Source: Roseovarius sp. THAF27 (GTDB taxonomy: Bacteria > Pseudomonadota > Alphaproteobacteria > Rhodobacterales > Rhodobacteraceae). Taken from it: a stretch of 64,000 nt of DNA. Position 1 is the first letter of the stretch. Every line of letters begins with the position of its first letter. The notes beneath the pieces are model-generated. The model did no database searches, had not been told where the DNA came from, and saw only the letters and a program-made list of their open reading frames with translations. The DNA is taken from positions 124,001 through 188,000 of the forward strand of contig NZ_CP045393.1 in the NCBI RefSeq assembly GCF_009363655.1. Direction: 5' to 3'. The position numbers and the translations under genes are program-made. Of this stretch, positions 42,126 through 50,014 are shown in pieces.

Positions 42126-44309
42126 CTAATCGCGGCAGAGGCTGCGCGCGGTGGCGAGGATCGTGTCGGCGCTTGGCATCGTGGCGGCGTAGGCCGGGCC
42201 GGTGGCGATGAAGCTGTCGGTGGCGGTGAGGCGGCTGTGGGGGATGTCGGTGTGCTCGGTGAAGAGCGCCATCAGCGCCTCGGCCACGCCGCCGGAGTGG
42301 CGGGTCTCGTCCACGATCAGGATGCGCTTGCAGCCCGCCACAGCGTCCAGCAGGGCCGGGCCGGGAAGCGGCGAGAGCCAGCGCAGGTCGATGACGCGGG
42401 TCTTGATCCCGTCGGTGTCGAGCTGGGCCTGCGCCTGGCGCGAGAGGTGGTGGCCGTTGCCGAAGGTGACGATGGCCAGATCGGTGCCGTCGCCATGCTG
42501 GCCGACCTGGCCGAGGGGAATGGTCTCGGACGGGTCGGGATAGGGGGTGAGCCAGGCGTTGTCGCCGGGTTCCGCGAGGTCGCGCATGGGGTAGAGGGCG
42601 ATGGGTTCGAGGAAGACGACGAGGCGCTGTTCCTCGCGCGCGAGACGGACGCATTCGCGGAGCATACGCGCGGCGTCGGCGCCGGTGGAGGGGCAGGCGA
42701 GGATCAGGCCGGGGATGTCGCGCAGGACGGCGATGGAATTGTCGTTGTGGAAGTGCCCGCCGAAGCCTTTCTGGTACCCCAGCCCCGCGATGCGGAGGAC
42801 CATGGGGTTGGTGTATTGGCCGTTGGAGAAGAAGGGCAGGGTGGCGGCCTCGCCGCGCAACTGGTCCTCGGCGTTGTGGAGATAGGCGAGGAACTGGATT
42901 TCGGGGATCGGCAGAATGCCGTTATGGGCCATGCCGATGCCGATGCCGAGGATCGAGGTTTCGTCGAGCAGGCTGTCGATCACGCGGGCGGGGCCGAAGC
43001 GGGCTTGCAGCTTTTGCGTGACGCCGTAGACGCCGCCCTTGCGGCCCACATCCTCGCCCATGCATATGATTTCGGGGTGGGTGAGCATGAGGTCGGTGAG
43101 CGCCCAGTTGATGTGGCGCGACAGGATCTGCGGCTCGTCCATCGCCTTGAGGTCGGGGCCGAAGGCTGCCGCGCGGGCCTCGGGCGTGGGGCCGTTGGTG
43201 GAGGCGCATGTCCGCTTGGGCGGGATGAGGGAGGCCATGACGTCCTTGGCCGTTTGCAGGCGGGGGCGGGTGGCGGCGGTATCGCAGGTCTTTTCGACCT
43301 CGGCGCAGGTGTCGGTGTAGAGGGTGCGGGCGTCCTGCGGGGTCAGGATGCCGGCGCTTTGCAGCAGGCGGACGGAGTGCAGGAGGGGGTCGTTGGCCTC
43401 GTCGGCCTCGACCTCGGATTTGGGCAGGTAGGTGGTGGGCACGTCGGCGCCGGCATGACCGTAGAGGCGCACGGTGCGGATATGCAGGAAGACCGGCTGG
43501 CGGTGTGTGCGGGCGTGGTGAGCGGCGCGCTGGGCCGTGGCGTAGGTGTCGTAGATATCCAGCCCGTCGCAGGCCACGTAGGTCAGGCCCGGGTGATGGG
43601 CGAAATTGGCGGCGATCCAGCCCTTGGGGGTCTTGACCGAGATGCCGATGCCGTTGTCCTCGCATACGAAAAGCATTGGCAGGGGCACGTTCTGGTAGGC
43701 GGTCCAGGCGGCGGTGTTGAAGGCGGCCTGGGCGCTGGCGTGATTGGCCGATGCGTCGCCGAAACTGGCCATGACGATGCTGTCGCGGGGCAGTTGTTCA
43801 TGTTCGGGCGCGTGACGGCGGGCGAGGCCGAGGGAGTAGGCGGTGCCGACGGCCTTGGGCAGGTGGCTGGCGATGGTGGAGGTCTGGGGCGGGATGTTGA
43901 GCGCCTTTGACCCCAGCACCTTGTGACGGCCGCCGCTGATGGGATCCTCGGAGGAGCAGGCGAAGGAGAGGGCCATGTCCATTGTGATGTCCTGATGGCC
44001 CACCTGCAGGGCGCGGGCGATCTGGAAGGCGGCGTCGCGGTAATGCAGGAAGGCCATGTCGGTGGGGCGCAGGGCGGCGGCGACGGCGGCGAGCCCCTCG
44101 TGTCCCGAGGAGCCGATCGTATAGTACCCTTGGCCGGCTTTCTGCATGACGCGGGCCTGGGCGTCGAGCGCGCGGGAGAGGCATTGCGCACGGAAGATCA
44201 GGCGGGCGGTGTCGGCGTCGAGCGGGCCCGATGGGTCGCGGCCCGGGGGCAGGTCTCCCGAAGCGGTGCGGGACAGGAAATTATCGTGCACGATCCGGGC
44301 GCGGTCCAT
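42126..44309 (-). CDS. Fused E1 alpha-beta 2-oxoacid dehydrogenase (thiamine-diphosphate)
   Basis: 727 residues joining both E1 subunits of a branched-chain/pyruvate-type dehydrogenase. The alpha half has HYRDAAFQIARALQVGHQ and the ThDP loop IVMASFGDASANHASAQAAF; the beta half starts near 400 with EPQILSRHINWALTDLMLTH and EICMGEDVG-type sequence, then RHSGGVAEALMALFTEHTD at the end. No E2 or E3 gene lies nearby. It starts 57 bases after the bhcR stop on the same strand, so it may be co-transcribed with that regulator. The substrate is not evident. AAGGAG lies ahead of the ATG at 44309. Confidence 0.87.
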   Translation of the reverse strand: MDRARIVHDNFLSRTASGDLPPGRDPSGPLDADTARLIFRAQCLSRALDAQARVMQKAGQGYYTIGSSGHEGLAAVAAALRPTDMAFLHYRDAAFQIARALQVGHQDITMDMALSFACSSEDPISGGRHKVLGSKALNIPPQTSTIASHLPKAVGTAYSLGLARRHAPEHEQLPRDSIVMASFGDASANHASAQAAFNTAAWTAYQNVPLPMLFVCEDNGIGISVKTPKGWIAANFAHHPGLTYVACDGLDIYDTYATAQRAAHHARTHRQPVFLHIRTVRLYGHAGADVPTTYLPKSEVEADEANDPLLHSVRLLQSAGILTPQDARTLYTDTCAEVEKTCDTAATRPRLQTAKDVMASLIPPKRTCASTNGPTPEARAAAFGPDLKAMDEPQILSRHINWALTDLMLTHPEIICMGEDVGRKGGVYGVTQKLQARFGPARVIDSLLDETSILGIGIGMAHNGILPIPEIQFLAYLHNAEDQLRGEAATLPFFSNGQYTNPMVLRIAGLGYQKGFGGHFHNDNSIAVLRDIPGLILACPSTGADAARMLRECVRLAREEQRLVVFLEPIALYPMRDLAEPGDNAWLTPYPDPSETIPLGQVGQHGDGTDLAIVTFGNGHHLSRQAQAQLDTDGIKTRVIDLRWLSPLPGPALLDAVAGCKRILIVDETRHSGGVAEALMALFTEHTDIPHSRLTATDSFIATGPAYAATMPSADTILATARSLCRD

Positions 44310-44366
44310 GGGCTGACTCCTTCTTGTGAGGGAAGGCGTAGTCAAGCCGCTGCGGAAAGGGAAGCG

Positions 44367-45209
44367 TCAGGTGCCGGGATCGTGGCGGGCGACGCCGCCG
44401 ATGGCCGTGGTGAGGTCGGTCGCGGCCTGCATCACGGCGGCGCTGAGCCGGTCGATGTCGCCGGTGCCGACGCGGCTGGTGGGGCCGGAGACGGAGATGC
44501 CGGCGACGGGCTCGTTGTTGAAGTCGAAGACCGGGGCGGCGATGCAGCGCATCCCGATGTTTTTTTCCTCGCCGTCGATGGCATAGCCGCGTGACCGGGT
44601 GAGGGCGAGTTCGGTGCGCAGGTCGTTCGCGTCGGTGATGGAATGTTCGGTATAGGCGGTGAGGGGCTGATTGGTCAGCAGGCGGGTCAGACGGGCATCG
44701 TCCATTTCGGCCATCAGCGCCTTGCCGATGCCCGAGGCGTGCATCTGCGAGAGCGTGCCGGGGGGGAAGAAAGCGCGGATGCTGGCATGGGTCTCGACCT
44801 GGCTGACGAAAAGGACCTGGCCGGATGTCTCGATACCGAGGTTGGCGGTTTCGCCGGTCACTTCCATCAGGCGGCGCAGCACGGGGCGGGCGCGTTCGAC
44901 CAGCGTGGTGCGGCGCAGGAAGCGGGCACCGATGATGAAGGCCTGCGGGCCGATATGCCAGGCCTGTTCCTCGGGGTCGAATTCCACCAGCCCGCGCGTC
45001 TCCAGCGTGACGAGCACACGGTAGAGGGTGGCCGGCGACTGGTCCATCTCGGTGGCGAGTTCCGAGAGCGCCTTGCCCTGGTGTTGGCTGACGTAATCGA
45101 GCACCTCCATAGCGCGGTCGAGGGATTTGATGGTGTTCTGGTCGGTCTTGTCGTCCCAGCCGCGGGGGCGGCCACGGGCGCGTCGGGAGGAGGGATTCGG
45201 GGTGGCCAT
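44367..45209 (-). CDS. bhcR: IclR-family regulator of the beta-hydroxyaspartate cycle
   Basis: 280 residues. Winged HTH at about 28-85 (IKSLDRAMEVLDYVSQHQGK, ELATEMDQSPATLYRVLVTL) and IclR effector domain (FFPPGTLSQMHASGIGKALM, FDFNNEPVAGISVSGPTSRV). By position, divergent from bhcABCD, it corresponds to BhcR of Paracoccus denitrificans, a glyoxylate-sensing activator. Two 15-bp dyads lie between it and bhcA. Confidence 0.88.
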   Translation of the reverse strand: MATPNPSSRRARGRPRGWDDKTDQNTIKSLDRAMEVLDYVSQHQGKALSELATEMDQSPATLYRVLVTLETRGLVEFDPEEQAWHIGPQAFIIGARFLRRTTLVERARPVLRRLMEVTGETANLGIETSGQVLFVSQVETHASIRAFFPPGTLSQMHASGIGKALMAEMDDARLTRLLTNQPLTAYTEHSITDANDLRTELALTRSRGYAIDGEEKNIGMRCIAAPVFDFNNEPVAGISVSGPTSRVGTGDIDRLSAAVMQAATDLTTAIGGVARHDPGT

Positions 45210-45228
45210 CGCGTGCCTCAAACATTTT

Positions 45229-45243
45229 TGAAATATTACTTCA
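45229..45243. promoter_or_regulatory. Candidate BhcR operator 1
   Basis: 15-bp dyad TGAAATA-T-TACTTCA, 6 of 7 arm positions paired, 20 bases upstream of bhcR. Suits autoregulation by an IclR-type dimer. Confidence 0.5.
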
Positions 45244-45299
45244 CGTTATGAAAAATATAAGAGTCTGACAAGTCTAAATAAAATCAGCCTGTCGAAAAA

Positions 45300-45314
45300 T
45301 GAAAAACGATTTCA
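45300..45314. promoter_or_regulatory. Candidate BhcR operator 2
   Basis: 15-bp dyad TGAAAAA-C-GATTTCA, 5 of 7 arm positions paired, about 62 bases upstream of bhcA. It shares the TGAA...TTCA outer arms with operator 1 and lies in an unusually AT-rich stretch (45210-45350). Confidence 0.5.
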
Positions 45315-45375
45315 AAAAAATTTTCAAGCGAGCACCGGATCTGTACACAAGGGGTGAGTTTTGGAGGAGAGATCC

Positions 45376-46566
45376 ATGAGTTTTCAGAATCCGGTGTTCA
45401 TTCCCGGCCCGACCAACATTCCCGAAAACCTGCGCAAGGCGTGCGACATGCCGACGATCGACCACCGCTCGGCGCTGTTCGGGGACATCCTGCATCCCGC
45501 GCGCGCAGGCGTTCAAAAGGTCCTGAAGTCGAAGAATGCGGAAGTGTTCATCTTTCCGTCGACCGGCACGGGCGGCTGGGAAACGGCGCTGACCAACACG
45601 CTGTCGCCGGGCGACAAGGTTCTGGTGGCGCGCAACGGCATGTTCAGCCATCGCTGGATCGACATGTGCGAACGGCACGGGCTGGACCTGATCATTGACG
45701 AGACGCCTTGGGGCGAGGGCATTTCCGCCGCGCGCTATGGCGAGATCCTGGAGGCCGACAAGGGCCGCGAGATCAAGGCGGTGCTGGCCACGCATAACGA
45801 GACGGCGACCGGCGTGAAGTCGGACATCGAGGCGATCCGCAAGGCGATGGACGCCGCCGGGCACCCCGCGATGCTGTTCGTCGACGGCGTCAGCTCGATC
45901 GGGTCGATGGATTTCCGCATGGACGAGTGGGGCGTGGACGTGGCCGTGACCGGCTCGCAGAAAGGGTTCATGCTGCCCGTGGGGCTGGCCATCGTGGGGT
46001 TCAGCGAAAAGGCGATGGAGGCGACGAAGAGCGCCGGACTGCACCGTACGTTCTTTGACGTGCACGACATGCTGAAGGGCTATGCCAACAGCGCCTATCC
46101 CTACACCCCCGCCGCCGGGCTGATGAATGGGTTGAAAGTGTCCTGCGACATGCTGCTGGACGAGGGGCTGGAGGCGGTCTTTGCCCGTCATACCCGGATC
46201 GCCGACGGTGTCAGGGCGGCGGCGCAGGCGTGGGGATTGCCGCTGTGTGCCAAGACGCCCGAGGTTTACTCGGATACGGTAAGTGCTATCTCAACGCCCG
46301 ATGGGTTCAACGCGACCGACATCGTGACTCATGCCGCCGATGTCTATGGCATGGCGTTCGGCGTGGGGCTGGGTGAGGTGGCCGGCAAGGTGTTCCGGAT
46401 CGGCCACCTTGGCAGCCTGACCGACGCGATGATGATCTCGGGCCTTGGCGTGGCCGAGATGTGCATGGTCGACCTGGGCCTCGACATAGAACTGGGTTCG
46501 GGCGTGGCCGCGGCACAGGACGTGTGGCGCAAGCGCCCGGCCTTGGCAAAGAAGGATGCCGCGTGA
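45376..46566 (+). CDS. bhcA: Aspartate-glyoxylate aminotransferase
   Basis: 396 residues, class V PLP aminotransferase. N-terminus PVFIPGPTNIPENLRKACDM, FPSTGTGGWETALTNTLSPG around the phosphate site, and Lys196 in TGSQKGFMLPVGL. BhcA converts glyoxylate and aspartate to glycine and oxaloacetate. Starts after GGAGGAGAG; ends TGATG overlapping bhcB. Confidence 0.93.
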   Translation: MSFQNPVFIPGPTNIPENLRKACDMPTIDHRSALFGDILHPARAGVQKVLKSKNAEVFIFPSTGTGGWETALTNTLSPGDKVLVARNGMFSHRWIDMCERHGLDLIIDETPWGEGISAARYGEILEADKGREIKAVLATHNETATGVKSDIEAIRKAMDAAGHPAMLFVDGVSSIGSMDFRMDEWGVDVAVTGSQKGFMLPVGLAIVGFSEKAMEATKSAGLHRTFFDVHDMLKGYANSAYPYTPAAGLMNGLKVSCDMLLDEGLEAVFARHTRIADGVRAAAQAWGLPLCAKTPEVYSDTVSAISTPDGFNATDIVTHAADVYGMAFGVGLGEVAGKVFRIGHLGSLTDAMMISGLGVAEMCMVDLGLDIELGSGVAAAQDVWRKRPALAKKDAA

Positions 46567-47537
46567 TGAAAGACGGAGCGGAGATGTATATCCCCACATA
46601 CCAGGACATGCTGGACGCGCACGAGCGGATCAAGCCGCATATCAACCGGACGCCGGTGTTGCAGTCGGCCTATCTGAACGAACTGACCGGGGCGGAGCTG
46701 TTCTTCAAGTGCGAGAACTTTCAGGAGCCGGGGGCGTTCAAGGTCCGTGGCGGATCGAACGCCGTGTTCGGCCTGAGCGACGAGCAGGCGGAAAAGGGCG
46801 TGGCGACGCATTCGTCCGGCAACCACGCGCTGTGCCTGAGCTATGCGGCGGGGCGGCGGGGCATCCCGTGCAACGTGGTGATGCCGCACACGGCGCCGCA
46901 AGCCAAGAAGGATGCGGTGCGGCGCTATGGCGGGACGATCACGGAATGCGAGCCGTCCACCAGCAGCCGCGAGGCGGTGTTCGCCGAGGTGCAGGAAAAG
47001 ACCGGCGGGGAGTTCGTGCATCCCTACAACGACCCGCGCGTGATCGCCGGGCAAGGGACCTGTTCGAAAGAGTTCATGGAGCAGGTCGATGGCCTCGAGA
47101 TGATGGTCGCGCCCATTGGGGGCGGCGGCATGGTTTCGGGCACCTGCCTGACGCTGTCGAACCTGGCCCCCGAGGTGAAGATCATCGCGGCCGAGCCGGA
47201 GCAGGCGGACGACGCTTATCGCAGCTTCAAGGCGGGGCATATCATCGCCGATGACGCGCCGGATACCATCGCGGACGGGCTGAAAGTGCCGCTGAAGGAC
47301 CTGACCTGGCATTTCGTGTCGAACCACGTGAGCGAGATGTATACCGCGAGCGAGGAAGAGATCGTCGACGCGATGAAGATCACGTGGAAATACCTGCGGA
47401 TCGTGATGGAGCCCAGCTGTGCCGTGCCGCTGGCGGTGATCCTGAAGAACAAGGACGCCTTCAAGGGCAAGCGCGTGGGTGTGATCGTGACCGGCGGGAA
47501 CGTGGACCTCGACAAGCTGCCGTGGATGACTTCGTGA
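46566..47537 (+). CDS. bhcB: beta-Hydroxyaspartate dehydratase
   Basis: 323 residues, fold-type II PLP enzyme related to serine racemase/threonine dehydratase. Lys59 in EPGAFKVRGGSNAVF, THSSGNHALCLSYAAGRRGI, and the GGGGMVSGTCL phosphate loop. Dehydrates (2R,3S)-beta-hydroxyaspartate to iminosuccinate. The ATG at 46566 overlaps the bhcA stop; a second ATG at 46584 with GGAG ahead of it is also possible. Confidence 0.92.
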   Translation: MKDGAEMYIPTYQDMLDAHERIKPHINRTPVLQSAYLNELTGAELFFKCENFQEPGAFKVRGGSNAVFGLSDEQAEKGVATHSSGNHALCLSYAAGRRGIPCNVVMPHTAPQAKKDAVRRYGGTITECEPSTSSREAVFAEVQEKTGGEFVHPYNDPRVIAGQGTCSKEFMEQVDGLEMMVAPIGGGGMVSGTCLTLSNLAPEVKIIAAEPEQADDAYRSFKAGHIIADDAPDTIADGLKVPLKDLTWHFVSNHVSEMYTASEEEIVDAMKITWKYLRIVMEPSCAVPLAVILKNKDAFKGKRVGVIVTGGNVDLDKLPWMTS

Positions 47538-47648
47538 TCCCTTTGCACCCGGTTGCGGTTTCCGATAGGAAACTTACGTAGACGATATGAGCCGGCAGGG
47601 CGGCGTGGCCCTGCGTGACAAAGACATTCATGGATAGGGAGAGATCCG

Positions 47649-48812
47649 ATGAAAGACATGAGCAATCTCGACGATTTCGAAGTGGGCTTCGACATTCCGG
47701 CCAAGCCGGGCATGGACGAATCCGAGATTCAGACGCCCTGCCTGGTGCTGGACCTCGACGCGCTGGAGCGCAACATCAAGAAGATGGGCGATTATGCCAA
47801 GGAACACGGGATGCGCCACCGCACCCACGGCAAGATGCACAAGTCCGTGGACGTGCAGAAGCTGCAGGAGCAACTGGGCGGCGCGTGCGGCGTCTGCTGT
47901 CAGAAAGTATCCGAGGCCGAGGTGTTCGCCCGTGGCGGCATCAAGGACATTCTGGTGTCGAACCAGGTGCGTGACCCGGCCAAGATCGAACGGCTGGCCA
48001 AGCTGCCCAAGCTGGGCGCGCGGACGATCTGCTGCGTCGATGATTTGGCCAATGTGGCCGACCTGTCGGCGGCGGCGCAGAAGCATGGCACCGAGATCGA
48101 GTGCTTGGTCGAGATCGACTGTGGCGCGGGCCGCTGCGGTGTGACCACGACGCCAGAAGTGGTGGAGATTGCCAAGGCGATCGACGCGGCGCCGGGGCTG
48201 AAATTCACCGGCATCCAGGCCTACCAGGGCGCGATGCAGCACATGGACGATTACAACGACCGCAAGGAAAAGATCGACATCGCCGTGGCGATGGTGAAGG
48301 ACGCGGTCGACACGCTGAAGGCCGAAGGGCTGGACTGCGACATCGTCGGCGGTGGCGGCACCGGGTCGTATTACTTCGAGTCCAATTCGGGCGTGTATAA
48401 CGAGCTGCAATGCGGGTCGTATGCGTTCATGGACGCCGATTACGGCCGCATCCTGGACAAGGACGGCAAGCGGATCGACCAGGGCGAGTGGGAGAACGCG
48501 TTCTTCATCCTGACCTCGGTCATGTCCCACGCCAAGGCGGACAAGGCGATCGTCGACGCGGGCCTGAAGGCGCAGTCGGTCGACAGTGGTCTGCCGGTGA
48601 TCTTTGGTCGGGACGACGTGGAATACATCAAGTGCTCGGACGAGCATGGCGTGGTGAAGGACCCCGGCGGCGCGCTGAAGGTCAACGACAAGCTGAAGCT
48701 GGTGCCGGGCCACTGCGACCCCACCGCCAACGTGCATGACTGGTATGTCGGCGTGCGCGGCGGCAAGGTGGAGACCGTCTGGCCGGTGTCGGCCCGCGGC
48801 CACGCATACTGA
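47649..48812 (+). CDS. bhcC: beta-Hydroxyaspartate aldolase
   Basis: 387 residues, alanine-racemase-like PLP barrel of the D-threonine aldolase family. The PLP lysine is in RTHGKMHKSV (Lys62), with GVCCQKVSEAEVFARGGIKD and, near the C-terminus, VPGHCDPTANVHDWYVGVRG, which carries the metal ligands of D-threonine aldolases. Condenses glycine with glyoxylate. Ribosome binding site GGGAGAG. A terminator lies between it and bhcD. Confidence 0.93.
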   Translation: MKDMSNLDDFEVGFDIPAKPGMDESEIQTPCLVLDLDALERNIKKMGDYAKEHGMRHRTHGKMHKSVDVQKLQEQLGGACGVCCQKVSEAEVFARGGIKDILVSNQVRDPAKIERLAKLPKLGARTICCVDDLANVADLSAAAQKHGTEIECLVEIDCGAGRCGVTTTPEVVEIAKAIDAAPGLKFTGIQAYQGAMQHMDDYNDRKEKIDIAVAMVKDAVDTLKAEGLDCDIVGGGGTGSYYFESNSGVYNELQCGSYAFMDADYGRILDKDGKRIDQGEWENAFFILTSVMSHAKADKAIVDAGLKAQSVDSGLPVIFGRDDVEYIKCSDEHGVVKDPGGALKVNDKLKLVPGHCDPTANVHDWYVGVRGGKVETVWPVSARGHAY

Positions 48813-48834
48813 ACCCATTCTTCCTGTGGACTGT

Positions 48835-48866
48835 CGGGGTTGGCATTTCGCTGACCCCGCTTTTTT
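48835..48866 (+). terminator. Terminator/attenuator between bhcC and bhcD
   Basis: 10-bp stem CGGGGTTGGC/GCTGACCCCG with two G-T pairs, ATTTC loop, and C followed by six Ts. As bhcD starts 16 bases later, it probably allows partial read-through. Confidence 0.8.
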
Positions 48867-48881
48867 GAAAGGCCCCCAAAC

Positions 48882-49847
48882 ATGATCATTGTTCCCGAGC
48901 GCGAGATTGCAGACCTTATGACGCGGGAGGCGGCGTTCGAGGCCGTCGAGAAGGTGTTTGCCGCGATGGCGGCGGGTGATGCGTATAACTTTCCTGTTGT
49001 CCGCGAGGCGATTGGGCACGAGGATGCGCTTTACGGCTTCAAGGGCGGGTTCGACAAGGCGGGCTTGACGCTGGGGCTGAAGGCCGGGGGCTACTGGCCC
49101 AACAACCTGGAGAAGCGGGACATCATCAACCACCAGTCGACGGTGTTCCTGTTCGATCCCGATACCGGCAAGGCCAAGGCGATGGTGGGCGGCAACCTGT
49201 TGACGGCGCTGCGCACCGCCGCGGCCTCTTCGGTGTCGATCAAGCACCTGGCGCGCAAGGACGCCAAGGTGATCGGCATGGTTGGCGCGGGCCATCAGGC
49301 AACGTTCCAGCTGCGCGCGGCGCTGGAGCAGCGGGAGTTCGAGAAGGTGATCGGCTGGAACTATCACCCCGAGATGCTGCCCAATATCGAGAAGGTCGCG
49401 AAAGAGGCCGGCGTGGCCTTCGAGGCGGTCGAGTTGGAGGGCATGACGGAGGCGGACGTGATCATCTCGATCACCTCGTCTTTTGACGCGACGCTGATGG
49501 CCGATCATGTGGCCGCGGGCTGTCACGTGGCCTGCATGGGTACGGACACCAAGGGCAAGCAGGAGGTCGAGGCGGCGCTGTTGCAAAAGGCGACGGTGTT
49601 CACCGACGAGGTGGCGCAGTCGATCAGCATCGGCGAGGCGCAGCACGCGGTGGGCGAGGGCCTGATCACCGAAGGCGACGTGCACCAGATCGGCGCGGTG
49701 ATCAACGGCACCCATCCGGGGCGGACGAGCGATGACGAGATCACGCTGTTCGACGGCACCGGCGTGGGCTTGCAGGACCTGGCCGTGGCGGCGAGTGTCG
49801 TGGATCTGGCCGTGGAGCAAGGCCGCGCCATCGAAGTGGATTTCTGA
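48882..49847 (+). CDS. bhcD: Iminosuccinate reductase
   Basis: 321 residues, ornithine cyclodeaminase/mu-crystallin family. Rossmann motif VIGMVGAGHQATFQLRAALE near residue 128, NHQSTVFLFDPDTGKAKAMV substrate region, and SIGEAQHAVGEGLI. BhcD reduces iminosuccinate to aspartate, closing the cycle. Followed by a terminator. Confidence 0.93.
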   Translation: MIIVPEREIADLMTREAAFEAVEKVFAAMAAGDAYNFPVVREAIGHEDALYGFKGGFDKAGLTLGLKAGGYWPNNLEKRDIINHQSTVFLFDPDTGKAKAMVGGNLLTALRTAAASSVSIKHLARKDAKVIGMVGAGHQATFQLRAALEQREFEKVIGWNYHPEMLPNIEKVAKEAGVAFEAVELEGMTEADVIISITSSFDATLMADHVAAGCHVACMGTDTKGKQEVEAALLQKATVFTDEVAQSISIGEAQHAVGEGLITEGDVHQIGAVINGTHPGRTSDDEITLFDGTGVGLQDLAVAASVVDLAVEQGRAIEVDF

Positions 49848-49877
49848 GGCGCACGCGCCAATGCATGAGACTGAAGG

Positions 49878-49907
49878 AAGGCGCGGAGGTTGCTCTGCGC
49901 CTTTTCT
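49878..49907 (+). terminator. Terminator after bhcD
   Basis: 7-bp stem AAGGCGC/GCGCCTT, 12-base loop, then TTCTT. Confidence 0.65.
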
Positions 49908-50014
49908 TATGGGGGGTGTCCCTTGCCGGCCCCTGGCCGAACGAGGTCAGGCGGCAACCTTGGACGACGCCGGACCCGCAGGACGGCGCTTGAGCCTGCC
50001 GAAGCGGGAAAAGT

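Noticed and set aside
42102..43910. A 602-codon plus-strand frame opposite the E1 dehydrogenase
   Set aside because: Low-complexity Gly/Ala/Val-rich translation; the opposite strand encodes a clear two-domain E1 protein.
47628..49820. A 730-codon minus-strand frame opposite bhcC and bhcD
   Set aside because: No recognisable domain; bhcC and bhcD are well conserved enzymes on the plus strand.
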